Source: Catonia carolina (Eukaryota; Arthropoda; Insecta; Hemiptera; Achilidae). From it: 64,000 nt of DNA. Positions within the stretch are counted from its first letter, which is position 1, and every line of letters starts with the position of its first letter. The position numbers were made by a program, and so were the translations under genes. The stretch is from the NCBI GenBank assembly GCA_035578175.1, contig JAQMRL010000042.1:980560-1044559 (forward strand), written 5' to 3'. The notes below the pieces were generated by a model. The model searched no databases and was not told where the DNA came from. It saw only the letters and a list, made by a program, of their open reading frames with translations. Shown piece after piece: positions 22,258-33,640 of this stretch.

Positions 22258-23111
22258 TTATTTTAACGTGGATTAGGCATGACTCCCGTGTTTTGGCAAA
22301 AGGATGTATGTAAAAAAATCGTTTTCTTTTATTTACGATTCTATGGTAATTTTTTGCGCTTTTTTCAAAAATTCTATTGCCAAGTCTGTAAGAGTTATAG
22401 TTTTCAAGAAACAATGATGGCAAAAAGCTGTACGTACGTCTATTTTGAGAAATTTTAGAGGCAAAATGGTGTTTGTGTTAATAGATTGGTAATTAAAGAT
22501 TGGTACAAAGATGTATGAATTCTTTTCACCATTTTTCCTTTCTGAAAACACTAAAAAACCCATTGCTATAAAACGGAATATGATGTATATGCGATTAATA
22601 CTTTTTACGTTAGTAAACTGTGTTGTTAATCAGGCATAGTGATTCATATTTTGCATCACGCATTTTGTTACAAGTGCAGCACAGTGATGCATTTTGTGAA
22701 TCACTTTAAGCAAAGTCTTAGTTCTATTCGCACAGCGATTCAAGTTTTGGTATACATACTTAATAGTTACCAAAAGGTCCGACAGACAGCGTCCGTGTCA
22801 TGAAATACTTATGTGACGTTAAACCTTATAGTTTACTGTCAAATAATCGTGTTTTGCACGTGTTAAATACTTATTAGCACAAATGTTTTTGTACAGCACA
22901 GGGTTCAAAAACGTTGAAAGTCCTGTGCCTGAAAGAGTTAAAATAGTTTTAGGCAATGGTAAAAGGGGTTAAATGGCTTATGCTTCTTTTTTGTATGTTT
23001 TGTAATCATTTGCATTTAGAAAAAGGCACACGGCAGAAGGATGTATGCGAAAATAATACCTTTTGCCAATGAAATGCTGTAAATTAACTATCCAAAACAA
23101 ATATAGAAAAA
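22258..23111. other. Intergenic, no gene seen
   Basis: About 850 bp, A/T-rich, no convincing frame or RNA. The short phrase CAGAAGGATGTATG / CAAAAGGATGTATG occurs near both ends (23034 and 22298). Confidence 0.55.
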
Positions 23112-23165
23112 TCTGGTGTGAAAGACTCACACAACTTTCTCTTGCCAATGCAAATAATTAACAAT

Positions 23166-23500
23166 AAAAATATGTAACATTAGTTTTTGTTTTGTAATTC
23201 CTAATTTGTGTACGTTGCAATCTGTTCAATTCAGAACAATAAGCAATCCCATGACCCAATGAGATGAGGATGATGTGTATGACGTGTAAATTAGGTGTAG
23301 TTTTGTACAGACTCAGGTCGACCATTCTTGAGAGAGTATGGTTAATTGAACCCCAACCATCAAAGTACACCGGTAACCACTGTCTAGTATTCAAATCCGT
23401 ATAAAAGTAACTACCTTTACTAGGGTTTGAACCACGAACCTTCGTCTCCGAAAATCAGCTGTTAAACAGCTGATTTTGGCGACGACTTTAACATCAGTAA
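23166..23500 (-). repeat. SINE2 (tRNA-derived)
   Basis: Near-complete inverted copy: body TTGTGTACGTTGCAATCTGT to GGTTTGAACCACGAACC (box B side) and CAGCTGTTAAACAGCTG. Confidence 0.8.
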
Positions 23501-23579
23501 TGAACAAAAAAACTAGCCTCGATAAACATAACCTAATTTTAATCATGAGTAAAAAGCAGAGTAAAATGAAAACCACCTT

Positions 23580-23955
23580 GCCGGCCGCATTGGCGCAGTT
23601 GGTAATGTGCTCGCCTCTCATCATGCGGTCCTGGGTTCGAATCCCATTCAGGCACGGCATTTTTTCATACGTTACAAGCCGGCCGCATTGGCGCAGTTGG
23701 TAACGTGCTCGCCTCTCATCATGCGGTCTTGGGTTCGAATCCCATTCAGGCTCGGCATCTTTTCATACGTTACAAAATAATCATTTCATCCTTCACCGTC
23801 TGCATTAGCAGTAATTGCAGAACAGTCGGACGTTAAACCAAAAAAAAAAAAAAAAAAAAACATACGTTACAAAAAATCATTTCATCCTTCACCGTCTGCA
23901 TTAGCAGTAACTGCAGAACAGTCGGACGTTAAAACAAAAAAAAAAAAAAAAAACC
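23580..23955 (+). repeat. SINE1 dimer: head-head-tail-tail
   Basis: Two tRNA-like heads in tandem (23580-23677 and 23683-23775), each with box A TGGCGCAGTTGG and box B GGTTCGAATCC. Then two copies of the tail (TCCTTCACCGTCTGCATTAG through GTCGGACGTTAAA) each ending in an A-run. Loop CTCATCA in the head suggests a tRNA-Met(CAT)-like origin. AAACCACCT flanks the whole insert. Confidence 0.85.
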
Positions 23956-23999
23956 ACCTCAGTTTGCTTAAAAATACGGAAAATCACTCTTTCACTTTA

Positions 24000-24486
24000 T
24001 ACTCTGTTGTAACGAACGAAACCAGCTACAGTTAAATCTGTTTATGTTTGCTCTAGTTGAGAGTATAAACAAACTCCAGCTGATTGGAAGGTAAACATTT
24101 TAAAAACTATTTAATTTATACTACCAAAAAAATATTGAAAAGAGAGTTATTTATATGGTTGCTAGGAAACTATAAGAAAGAATAACTATGAATTTTGTGA
24201 AAAAAGGATGACTGTGGTTCCAGACATCAAGTAAGATGGATGGTCCACATGCCAGCTATAAAAGTTTAAATTAATATACATTTAAAAAACTGGACAGTAT
24301 AAATTAAAAATGATATTTAAAAAGAACAACAATTTAAAACTTACAAGATAATTTTTTTTTTGTTTAAAAGTAACGAATTTAATAAGAAACATTAAAATGT
24401 ATGTAAACATGATTTAGGTTGTGAAGAATCTTAAAATTAAATAAAGCAAGAGTTAATTCAGTAATATTAATATATGATTTAATTAT
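24000..24486. other. Unknown insertion inside family H copy 6
   Basis: About 490 bp of A/T-rich sequence replaces nothing in family H: the host reads CACTCTTTCAC before it and CTGTAGAGGAAAA after it. TTTCAC is present at both junctions. No frame, no clear terminal repeats. Confidence 0.4.
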
Positions 24487-25272
24487 TTCACAACACTGTA
24501 GAGGAAAAAGCTCTAAACAAAAGTTGTAGATCTTTTAATTTCCTATAGATTTTATTATATACACTTTTGTCGTAAAATGCATACTAAGGCCGAAATCTTA
24601 AAACAATCGATTTTTCACACGTTTTCGTGAGAAAAAACAAAAAATTGCTAATTACTGCTAAACTAAGCGGTATACAAAAAAGTTGTTGAAGTAAAAGTTG
24701 TAGGATTTTTAATTCTCTACAGATTTTATCATACAAATTTTTGTGCTAAAATGCATATTAAAGCCGCAATCTTAAAAAAACAATTTTTTTACGTGAATAC
24801 AGCCTCACCAAGAATTTCAGCAAACATGGCGCCTACCGTATCTTGTTGAGCATAAAACATATTTAGTAAATAAGGCGAGTTTTAAAAAAATCGTAGGACA
24901 AGTTTTTGAGAAAATCGCAAAAAAATAAAAAATTACACGAATAAACTATTACTTCCGGTTGACCGATTTTGATGAAAATATTTGTGTCGGGTCTAGTAGT
25001 GGTATGTAACTTAAGTTTAAAGTTTAAAGTTCGTACGATATTCCATTCTTGAGATATTCTGTATACAGACACACACACACACAGACCAATCGCTAAAAAC
25101 ATGTTGTGTGGGTTGAGGGGGTCTGTTTAGGTGTATATCGGGTGAAGACTGTATTTGTTAAAATCGACATGAAAACAATACTTTCCTTCCTATATATTCA
25201 TATAGGCAAGAGAAAGTAAAAATCTGTATCAGATCTGTATTTTAGTTACCCATGCGCGTGCGTGTTTTTCCC

Positions 25273-25671
25273 AAAACAGACAGGTGGAGTGCAAATTATT
25301 TACACTCAATCTGTTCGTTGCAGGGCTAAAATAAATAGTTCTGTTTCTTATCATCACATGGTCAGTCAATTAAATGACTGAATCATTTAATAAGAGAAGA
25401 GGTAGAGGTGTAAAAGACATTAATCAGAGTTATCTCGTCTGAAAGTAATGGATTTCATTATACAGCCAGACCCTGTGGTGAATGAAGTGAAGGTGTCATT
25501 TGCAAAGTGGAAAATATGTGCTTTTCAGAGGGCCCGGCATGCTGATAAGCGTACTTTTCCACTCAGTGAGGAAGGCAATAGTAAACCACCTCACTCCTCG
25601 TTTTACTTAGTAAAACCTCTAGAGGTTCAAACCAGCCTTTCGGCTGTTGACCTAAACAACAACAACAACAC
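25273..25671 (+). repeat. SINE3, full length
   Basis: Flanked by CATGCGCGTGCG on both sides (12-bp target duplication); tail ends in (CAA)4. Confidence 0.85.
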
Positions 25672-26020
25672 ATGCGCGTGCGCACACAACTCTATTGAGT
25701 GCTTCAGAAAAATTATCTTACATTTTCAAGAATGATTATTAATTAAGCATTTCGCTTGAAATGCGCCCGGTAAGAGTTTTCGCAGCCGGCGCAAGCGAAC
25801 TGCTTATTTAGCGCTAACAACTTTGATCGAATTTCACATTTATCTTTATTCTTTTAATTATCGATCAAAACATGTTTCCAATGCTTTAGTATAACATTGT
25901 TTCACTTTAAACGACATTTAGTCTTCATTTCAGTATTAAAAACAAACTGCAAAAATTTATTTTCAATAATTTTAATGCCGCGGGACCCGATTTAGTATGT
26001 TTTTTTATATCGGATCTCGG
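25672..26020. other. No gene seen
   Basis: About 350 bp between SINE3 and the palindrome. It holds one extra copy of the phrase CCGGTAAGAGTTTT..GCAG, which also occurs twice in each palindrome arm. Confidence 0.5.
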
Positions 26021-26130
26021 AAAATGTCCTCCTCCTCCGATTGACGTTAGGTGGCAGCACCGTATACATGTTACATGTTATGGTTCGGCTGCCCTGTCTT
26101 ATATGCTATAATTTTGCTGTGAGTTGGCAT

Positions 26131-26203
26131 GCTCGGCTAGCTCAGTCGGTAGAGCATTAGACTCTTAATCTCAGGGTCGTGGGTTCGAGCCCCACGTTGG
26201 GCG
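26131..26203 (+). tRNA. trnK-CTT: tRNA-Lys(CTT), left palindrome arm
   Basis: Cloverleaf by eye: acceptor GCTCGGC/GTTGGGC with discriminator G; D arm GCTC-AGTCGGTA-GAGC; anticodon loop CTCTTAA with anticodon CTT; T arm GTGGG-TTCGAGC-CCCAC. Internal promoter boxes are intact and a T7 run follows at about 26208, a good RNA polymerase III stop. One mismatch (T28-C42) in the anticodon stem where G28-C42 is usual, so efficiency is uncertain. No intron; CCA not encoded. Confidence 0.9.
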
Positions 26204-27132
26204 GTTAATTTTTTTCTTCATAAAATCAATTTTATACAAACAATTTATTTACAAAAAAGGTAAAACTATAATAAATTATTATTATTTTTATTATTATTAT
26301 TATTATAAATAATAAATTATTTTTTAACGTCATACTTATCATCTCGCGTATTGTTATGATAGAACATAATTATCCTCACAAAATTACAATAAAATTGTAA
26401 ACTGACCGGTAAGAGTTTTGCAGAAACGGTCGCATCAATAGTCAATTTATTTTTAGAAATTATATAATATATTCAACAAAACGTTATGATATCCTCTCAA
26501 AATTACAATAAAATTGTAAACTGACCGGTAAGAGTTTTGCAGAAACTGCGTTGTACTAACAATTCAAAGGTGTAACAAAAGGTTAAGGGATATCTGGAGT
26601 AGGTAAGAGTTTGAAAATATGGCACAAACATCACAAAAACGTATAAATTAAAAATCTATATATAATTAGTTTATATATAGATTTTTAATTTATACGTTTT
26701 TGTGATGTTTGTGCCATATTTTCAAACTCTTACCTACTCCAGATATCCCTTAACCTTTTGTTACACCTTTGAATTGTTAGTACAACGCAGTTTCTGCAAA
26801 ACTCTTACCGGTCAGTTTACAATTTTATTGTAATTTTGAGAGGATATCATAACGTTTTGTTGAATTTATTATATAATTTCTAAAAATAAATTGACTATTG
26901 ATGCGACCGTTTCTGCAAAACTCTTACCGGTCAGTTTACAATTTTATTGTAATTTTGTGAGGATAATTATGTTCTATCATAACAATACGCGAGATGATAA
27001 GTATGACGTTAAAAAATAATTTATTATTTATAATAATAATAATAATAAAAATAATAATAATTTATTATAGTTTTACCTTTTTTGTAAATAAATTGTTTGT
27101 ATAAAATTGATTTCATGAAGAAAAAAATTAAC

Positions 27133-27205
27133 CGCCCAACGTGGGGCTCGAACCCACGACCCTGAGATTAAGAGTCTAATGCTCTACCGACTGAGCTAGC
27201 CGAGC
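27133..27205 (-). tRNA. trnK-CTT: tRNA-Lys(CTT), right palindrome arm
   Basis: Exact mirror copy of the left-arm gene, including the T28-C42 mismatch and the downstream T-run. The two genes are transcribed toward each other and the palindrome centre. Confidence 0.9.
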
Positions 27206-27331
27206 ATGCCAACTCACAGCAAAATTATAGCATATAAGACAGGGCAGCCGAACCGTAACATGTAACATGTATACGGTGCTGCCACCTAACGTCAATCGGA
27301 GGAGGAGGACATTTTACAGTTATACATTGTA

Positions 27332-28339
27332 CAGTCCAACCTCTGTTAGTTTGCTCCTAATGTAAACAAATAATGACTTCACTGAGCATGCGCATTATAT
27401 CAACATGTGTACACGCTGATTAAAAAGTAACAACAAAATACTTTCAAAAGTATTTAAATACAAAATACTTTTAAAAGTATTTTTCTAAATGAAATTGTTA
27501 GGCGTACATCATATCATGACTGATGTTTTTAGTACTTTAAGTAGTTATAATTTAAAAAATCTGGTGTGAAACACTCACACAACTTTCTCTTGCCAATGCA
27601 AATAATTAATAATAAACCTAACATTATTAATAAAATATTAGAAATAAACAAAAACTAACCTCAAAAACATAACCTTATATTAATCATGAGTGAATGACGC
27701 AAAATGACAATCGAACTCAGTTTGGCTTAAAAATACGGAAAATCACACTTTCACGCTAAACTAGGCTCTGTAGAGAAAAATGCTCTAAACAAAAGTTGTA
27801 GATCTTTTAATTTTCTATAAATTTAATTATATACACTTTTGTCGTAAAATGCATACTAAGACCGAAATGTTAAAAAAATCAATTTTTCTCACGTTTTCGT
27901 GAGAAAAAAACAGAAAATCGCTAATTACCGCTAAACTAAGCGTTATACAAAAAATTGTTTGAAATAGAAGTTGTAGATTTTAAATTCTCTACAACTTTTA
28001 TTATATAACGTTTTGCGCTAAAATGCATATTAAAGCCGCAATCTTAAAAATAAAATGTTTTTACGTAAAAACAGCCTCAAGCAGAATTTCAGCAAACATG
28101 GCGCTTACCCTATATTGTAGAGCATAAAAAATGTAGTAAACCAGGCGATTTTATAAAAAATCGTAGGACTAGTTTTTGAGAAAATCGCAAAAAAGTGAAA
28201 AATTATACGAATAAACTACTACTTCCGGTTGACCGATTTTGATGAAAATGTTCGTGTCGGGTCCGGTAGTGATATGTAACTTAAGTTTCAAGTTTCAAGT
28301 TCGTACGATGTTCCTTCCGTTCTTGAGATATTCTGTTCA

Positions 28340-28411
<72 letters not shown>

Positions 28412-28688
28412 GACACACACACAGACCAATCGCTAAAAACATGTTTGTGTGGGTTCAGGGGGTCTGAAAACTTTTAGATCCGGTGAAAACTCGATTTCTA
28501 AAAATCGACATGAAAACAATACTTTCCTTCCTATATATTCATATAGGCAAGAGAAAGTAAAAATAGTTAACATAATAGGAATACCACATTTGTAAAGTCG
28601 CAGACTCTAGCGTGCACCCTGTAGTAGGTGGCTTTTGTTTGTTGACAGAAGGCGGAGGAGAAGGAGCAAACTAAGAATGGGTGAACTG
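27332..28688 (+). mobile_element. M2 MITE split by family H copy 7
   Basis: M2 ends CAGTCCAACCTCTGTTAGTT and, inverted, CAGTTCACCCATTCTTAGTT, with TA at 27330-27331 and 28689-28690. Its middle (TTATAATTTAAAAAA / AAATAGTTAAC) is interrupted by family H. Confidence 0.85.
27560..28559 (-). mobile_element. Family H copy 7, inside M2
   Basis: Complete, with (CA)n of about 90 bp at 28339-28420. Compared with the uninterrupted M2 at 55801-56144, the host A-run is split with no bases duplicated beyond an A (T|T on the other strand). Confidence 0.85.
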
Positions 28689-28902
28689 TAATGATGGTTA
28701 GTCACGAAATGAACTTTGTTTGAGACGAAGCGTAAGAGGGGAAGAATCTACAGCGCATGCCCAGTTTCTCTATTACATTCCTAAAAACATACGGACACTC
28801 GTAGTTTATTGGAATACACAGTTCTTATTTTATTAGGCTACAAGTGGTACAGGAAATATTGTTTTGATTTGGCTATTATGTTTTTACGTTTTAGGCTACA
28901 TT

Positions 28903-29297
28903 TTGTTGTTGTTTAGGTCATCAGCCAAAAGGCTGGTTTGAACCTATAGAGGTTTTACCAAGTAAAATGGGAGTGAGGTGGTTTACAATTGCCTTCCTCA
29001 CTGAATGGAAAAGTACACTTAGCAGCATGCCGGGCCCTCTGAAAAGCACATATTTCCACTCTGCAAATGACACCTTCACTTCATTCACCACAGGGTCCAA
29101 CTGTATAATGAAATTCATTACTTTCAGAGGAGATAACTGTGATTAGTGTCACAGAACACCTCTACCTCTTCTGTTCTTAAATGATTCAGTCATTTAATTG
29201 GCTGACCATGTGACAAGAAACAGAACTATTTATTTTAGCCCTGCAACGAACAGATTGAGTGTAAATAATTTGACACTCCACCTGTCTGTTATGGGCA
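28903..29297 (-). repeat. SINE3, full length
   Basis: Flanked by GGCTACATTT on both sides (10-bp target duplication). Confidence 0.85.
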
Positions 29298-29426
29298 GAG
29301 GCTACATTTATAGAAATAAAAGTATTTTAATTTGTTAAAACTCATTCCGTTTCTTTTCATTTTATTCATAATATTCTGGAGTGTTGTCTATAAATTAATT
29401 ATCTATCCGTGTATTATAAGTTTATC

Positions 29427-29526
29427 ATGTCGACCGTTCAAAAGCAGCGGAAAACAATTCCAAGTGCGAAACGGAATGTTATTTTAAATGTTATTAAGTA
29501 TTGTAAAGAAGAAGCAAAAAATATAC
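29427..29526 (+). pseudogene. N-terminal scrap of an HTH-type transposase-like protein
   Basis: MSTVQKQRKTIPSAKRNVIL continuing NVIKYCKEEAKN, cut off at the M2 insertion at 29529. It resembles the start of an uncharacterised insect HTH protein family also seen at 43034. Too short for a firm call. Confidence 0.35.
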
Positions 29527-29662
29527 TACAGTTGAGCCATTGTTAGTTTGCTCCTCCTTCTGTCAACAAACAAAAGCCACCTACTACTGGGTGCACGCTA
29601 CACTCCACCACTTTACGGATGTCGTATTCCTATTAAGTTAACTATGTTTTTAATTATAACTA

Positions 29663-30616
29663 ACGGGTGATTCAAAAAGAGCGCCGGTTTTTAAGCGGCT
29701 GGTAAATTTTTGTTTATCGGTTGGCAACATTGTTAGACCTCATTTCTATTTCGGAGAACATTCCGATTGACGATTCAGTTGTAGTTTCTCTTGTTCGTAA
29801 TGTAGTACTCTCGCAGTCTGTGTCTAACCATGGAGAAGTTTACTATTGCACAACGAGTGTTAATCGTCAAAACATTTTACCAGAGTGCAGAGAGTTATGC
29901 GGCTACTGTCAGGCGACTTCGCGGTACTCTAGGACGTAATGAAGCACCGAATGAATCAACAGTTCGCAGGCTCATGAAAAAGTTTTTTGAGACGGGTTCA
30001 ACAGTCGACCTTAAAAGTTCTGGACGTCGTCGTTCTGGCCGATCTGAGCAGAACGTTGCGTTGGTTCGTGACAGTGTGGCTGTTAGCCCAGCAAAATCAA
30101 TACGTCGCCGTTCTCAACAATTGGGTTTACGATGTTCTTCTGTACGGGGAATTCTTCGGTACGATCTCCAATATCACCCGTATAAAATTCAGTTGCTGCA
30201 CGAGAAACAATGTTGTTGCTCCGTGAACGGTTCCAGGATCGCATCATTTCTCGTAATTCCGACCATCAATGGCCACCAAGGTCGTGTGACTTGACGCCTT
30301 GTGACTTTCATCTTTGGGGTCATCTGAAGTCATTGGTGTATGCCAATAAACCCCGAAACATCAATGACTTGAAGGAGGAAATTCGACGGGTTATCGGGCA
30401 AATGGAAGTCAAAACTTGTCGTGCAGTAATATCCAATTTCATGGACAGAGTTGATGCGTGCCAGCGCAGTAGAGGAGGACAAATGCATGACATCTTTTTT
30501 CATACATGAAATCGGAAGGTAAGATGAACTTGTTGATGTATTTATTTTCAGTTTTTCAATAAAATAAATCTCTTAATTTGATATATCAAAACCGGCGCTC
30601 TTTTTGAATCACCCTA
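29663..30616 (+). mobile_element. T4 copy 1: deleted Tc1/mariner-superfamily element
   Basis: Terminal repeats GGGTGATTCAAAAAGAGCGC at both ends (inverted), TA duplicated at 29661-29662 and 30617-30618. Length 954 bp, about two thirds of an expected autonomous element. Nested in M2. Confidence 0.9.
29830..30507 (+). pseudogene. T4 transposase with internal deletion (copy 1)
   Basis: Start MEKFTIAQRVLIVKTFYQSA opens an HTH region resembling DUF4817, followed by a second HTH region (NESTVRRLMKKFFETGSTVD to LGLRCSSVRGILRYDLQYHP). After YKIQL the frame runs into deletion-joined sequence; the C-terminus resumes in another frame: WPPRSCDLTPCDFHLWGHLK and CRAVISNFMDRVDACQRSRG. The region with the first two catalytic Asp is missing. 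Non-functional, but its ends could be mobilised in trans. Confidence 0.8.
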
Positions 30617-30912
30617 TACTTAAAACATCAGTCATGATATGATGTAGGCTTAGAAATTTCATTTATAAAAATACTTTTAAAAGTATTTTGTATTTAAATA
30701 CTTTTGGGATTATTTTGTTGTTACTTTTTAATCAGCGTGTACACATGTTGATATAATGCGCATGCTCAGTGACGTCATTATTTGTTTACATTAGGAACAA
30801 ACTAAGAGAGGCTGGACTATATATATATATATATATACACTACACAGTTGGATGTTTTTAGAACTGTACGTACTACACTAACAGCAGCGCATTGCCCTAA
30901 CATGTTTAAAAA

Positions 30913-31718
30913 TCTGGTGTGAAACACTCACACAACTTTCTCTTGCCAATGCAAATAATTAACAATAAACCTAACATTAATAATAAAATATTAGAAATAA
31001 ACAAAAAACTAACCTCAAAAACATAACCTTATTTTAATCATGAGTGAATGATGCAAAATGAAAATCAACCTCAGTTTGGCTTAGAAATACGGAAAATCAC
31101 TCTTTCTCTCTAAACTAGGCTCTGTAGAGAAAAATGCTTTAAATAAAAGTTGTAGATTTTTTTTAATTTTCTATAAATTTAATTATATACTTTTTTGTCG
31201 TAAAATGCATACTAAGGCCGAAATGTTTAAAAAATCAATTTTTCTCACGTTTTCGTGAGAAAAAAACAGAAAATTGCAAATTACCGCTAAAATAAGCGTT
31301 ATACAAAATAATGTTTGAAATAAAAGTTGTAGAACGTTAAATTCTCTACAACTTTTGTTATATAACGTTTTGCGCTAAAATGCATATTAAAGCCGCAATC
31401 TTAAAAAGAAAATGTTTTTACGTAAAAACAGCCTCACGCAGAATTTCAGCAAACATGGCGCCTACCCTATCTTGTAGAGCATAAGAAATGTAGTAAACCA
31501 GGCGATTTAAAAAAAAATCGTAGGACCAGTTTTTGAGAAAATCGCAAAAAAGTGAAAAATTATACGAATAAACTACTACTTCCGGTTGACCGATTTTGAT
31601 GAAAATGTTCGTGTCGGGTCCGGTAGTGGTATGTAACTTAAGTTTTAAGTTTCAAGTTCGTACGATGTTCCGTTCTTCATTTCACACAGTTTCACACACA
31701 GACACACACACACACACA

Positions 31719-31793
<75 letters not shown>

Positions 31794-32186
31794 CAATCGC
31801 TAAAAACATGTTTTTTGGGTTCAGGGGGTCTGAAAACGTATAGATCCGGTGAAAACTCGATTTCGAAAAATCGACATGAAAACAATACTTTCCTTCCTAT
31901 ATATTCATATAGGCAAGAGAAAGTAAAAACATGTTGTGTGGGTTGAGGGGTCTGTTTAGGTGTACGCGTATATTCGGGTGAAGAGTGTATTTTTTAAAAT
32001 CGACATGAAAACAATACTTTCCTTCCTATATATTCATATAGGCAAGAGAAAGTAAAAACATGTTGTGTGGGTTGAGGTGTCTGTTTAGGTGTACGCGTAT
32101 ATTCGGGTGAAGAGTGTATTTGTTAAAATCGACATGAAAACAATACTTTCCTTCCTATAGGCTATATTCATATAAGCAAGAGAAAG
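30913..32186 (-). mobile_element. Family H copy 8 with tandemly repeated terminus
   Basis: Ordinary copy 30913-31924 with a ~100-bp (CA)n at 31690-31790, then two further tandem copies of only the last ~130 bp (31925-32057 and 32058-32186), each with CGACATGAAAACAATACTTT and ending in GGCAAGAGAAAGT or a variant. Confidence 0.85.
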
Positions 32187-32329
32187 TAAAAAGTGTTATC
32201 AGAGATGAAATTTTTTTTTTTTTATTTTTTATTTTTTTTAACCCCTATTGTGTATACGTTGCAAAATTTAAAAAATCTACAAAAAAAAAATAAAATCAAT
32301 CGAAAATTAAAATTAATTTGTAAAAAAAT

Positions 32330-32584
32330 TAAAAGATCTACAACTTTTAATTATAGTCTTTTTCTCTACAGAGCCTAGTTTAGCGTGAAAGAGCGATTTT
32401 CCTTATTTTTAAGCCAAACTGAGGTCGATTTTCAATTTGCGTCTTTCACTCATGATTAAAATTAGGTTGTGTTTATTGAAGTTAGTTTATTTTGTTTATT
32501 TCTAATGTTTTATTACTAATGTTAGTTTTATTGTTAATTATTTACATTGGCAAGAGAAAGTTGTGTGAGTGTTTCACACCAGAT
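32330..32584 (+). mobile_element. Family H 3'-end fragment (copy 9)
   Basis: Only the hairpin-side third remains, from AAAAGATCTACAACTTTTAA to GTGTTTCACACCAGATT. It lies in inverse orientation directly after copy 8. Confidence 0.75.
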
Positions 32585-32586
32585 TT

Positions 32587-32905
32587 TTTTTTATTCCTAA
32601 TTTGTGTACGTTGCAATCTGTTCAATTGAGAACAATAAGCAACCCCATGACCCAATGAGATTAGGATGATGTGTATGACGTGATGAGATGTAGTCTCAGA
32701 CTCAGGTCGACCATTCCTGAGAGAGTATGGTTAATTGAACCCCAACCATCAAAGTACACCGGTAACAACTGTCCAGCACTCAAATCCGTATAAAAGTAAC
32801 TAACTTTACTAGGATTTGAACCAGGAACCTTCGTCTCCGAAAATCAGCTGTTAAACAGCTGATTTTGGCGACGTCTTTACCTCTAGACCAACTCTGTGGG
32901 TTTGT
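32587..32905 (-). repeat. SINE2, near complete
   Basis: From TTATTCCTAATTTGTGTACG to TTTACCTCTAGACCAACTCT, so both box B (GGATTTGAACC) and the box A side (TGGTCTAGAGG inverted) are present. Confidence 0.8.
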
Positions 32906-32967
32906 CATTTAAAATGTTTGAATATTGTCACCGGATGGCGATATTAAGTGGCTAACCTTTCATTTTG

Positions 32968-33102
32968 GTTGCCCTGAAAAGGGCCGTTTAGGTGTGTGTC
33001 CGCCGGGGCTAGCAGAGGTGTTTGATGGCCCTGAGAAGGGCCGGTTAATACCTTATTAAATTGGTCCTGAGAAGGACCGTTGTGCCGGTCTCGAAGGAGA
33101 CC
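32968..33102 (-). promoter_or_regulatory. Array of histone 3' stem-loop-like hairpins
   Basis: On the minus strand four hairpins occur in 135 bp, each a ~6-bp stem with a 4-nt pyrimidine loop: GGTCTC-CTTC-GAGACC (33102-33087), GGTCCT-TCTC-AGGACC (33078-33063), GGCCCT-TCTC-AGGGCC (33042-33027), GGCCCT-TTTC-AGGGCA (near 32986-32971). The last has the flanks of the replication-dependent histone mRNA stem-loop (AAAC before, ACC after), and the middle two differ in the loop. No histone coding sequence was found upstream on that strand; a G-rich element starts there. Confidence 0.45.
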
Positions 33103-33104
33103 AG

Positions 33105-33640
33105 CGTAGGCAGCGCGTGGCTGCGGCCATGGGCGGGATCTGGGGGGGGCAAGGGGGGGGGCACTTGCCCTCCCAATATTCTACTGGTATACATTTTTAA
33201 CCAAGTTAGTGTATCGAAAAAATAATTTTAGTCTAGCTATCATGGAAAATATTTTGAAGTTGACATTTTGGCGTCTTAAAGAATATTTCACAATCAATTT
33301 GTATGTGCAATAAAAAAAAAAAGGTCCAATAAAAATGTGTTAATGGTTAAATAAGTTAATACTATTTTTTAACATTTAAAAACATTGTTATTGGACCATT
33401 TTAGATCAATTTTAGGTTTACATCAATTGTGAGTTAAAATGACGTTTTAACGTTAAAATCCCAACAAAATTTACTTTTTAATTTAGCCTAAAAACAGCCC
33501 TAAAATTGAGTTGAAGGCAATAAAAATCTCAAAATTTTCCGGGGGAGGTCCCCCGGACCCCCCCCTTGTGCTGGGGGGTATTCCATACCCCCCAGACCCC
33601 CCGGTATTTGCCCCCCCCAATGACTCCCGCCAATGGCTGC
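33105..33640. mobile_element. Candidate deleted hAT-like element with G-run ends
   Basis: Left end GCCATGGGCGGGATCTGG plus G-run and CAAGG; right end, inverted, GCCATTGGCGGGAGTCATTG plus G-run and CAAAT. Interior near 33538-33600 has C- and G-runs (AAATTTTCCGGGGGAGGTCC) of a kind often seen at hAT ends. No transposase. The G-runs could form quadruplexes. Confidence 0.45.

Larger units (their letters stand above)
23112..25218 (-). mobile_element. Family H copy 6, with three nested insertions
   Basis: From TCTGGTGTGAAAGACTCACA to GGCAAGAGAAAGTA. Interrupted by SINE2 (23166-23500), a dimeric SINE1 (23580-23955) and an unknown ~490-bp segment (about 24000-24486, flanked by TTTCAC). Removing them restores a normal ~0.95-kb copy. 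Confidence 0.8.
26021..27315. repeat. 1295-bp near-perfect palindrome
   Basis: Arms 26021-26665 and 26671-27315, separated by TTAGT. Coordinates mirror exactly around 26668, so there are essentially no indels; only a few substitutions are visible (GTTATGG versus GTTACGG; CATAAAATC versus CATGAAATC). Each arm carries a tRNA-Lys and two direct copies of a segment with AATAAAATTGTAAACTGACC. Very recent, or an assembly product. Confidence 0.95.
29529..30818 (-). mobile_element. M2 MITE split by T4
   Basis: Inverted M2: left end CAGTTGAGCCATTGTTAGTT, right end inverted AGTCCAGCCTCTCTTAGTT. A T4 element interrupts it at a TA near its middle. Confidence 0.8.
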
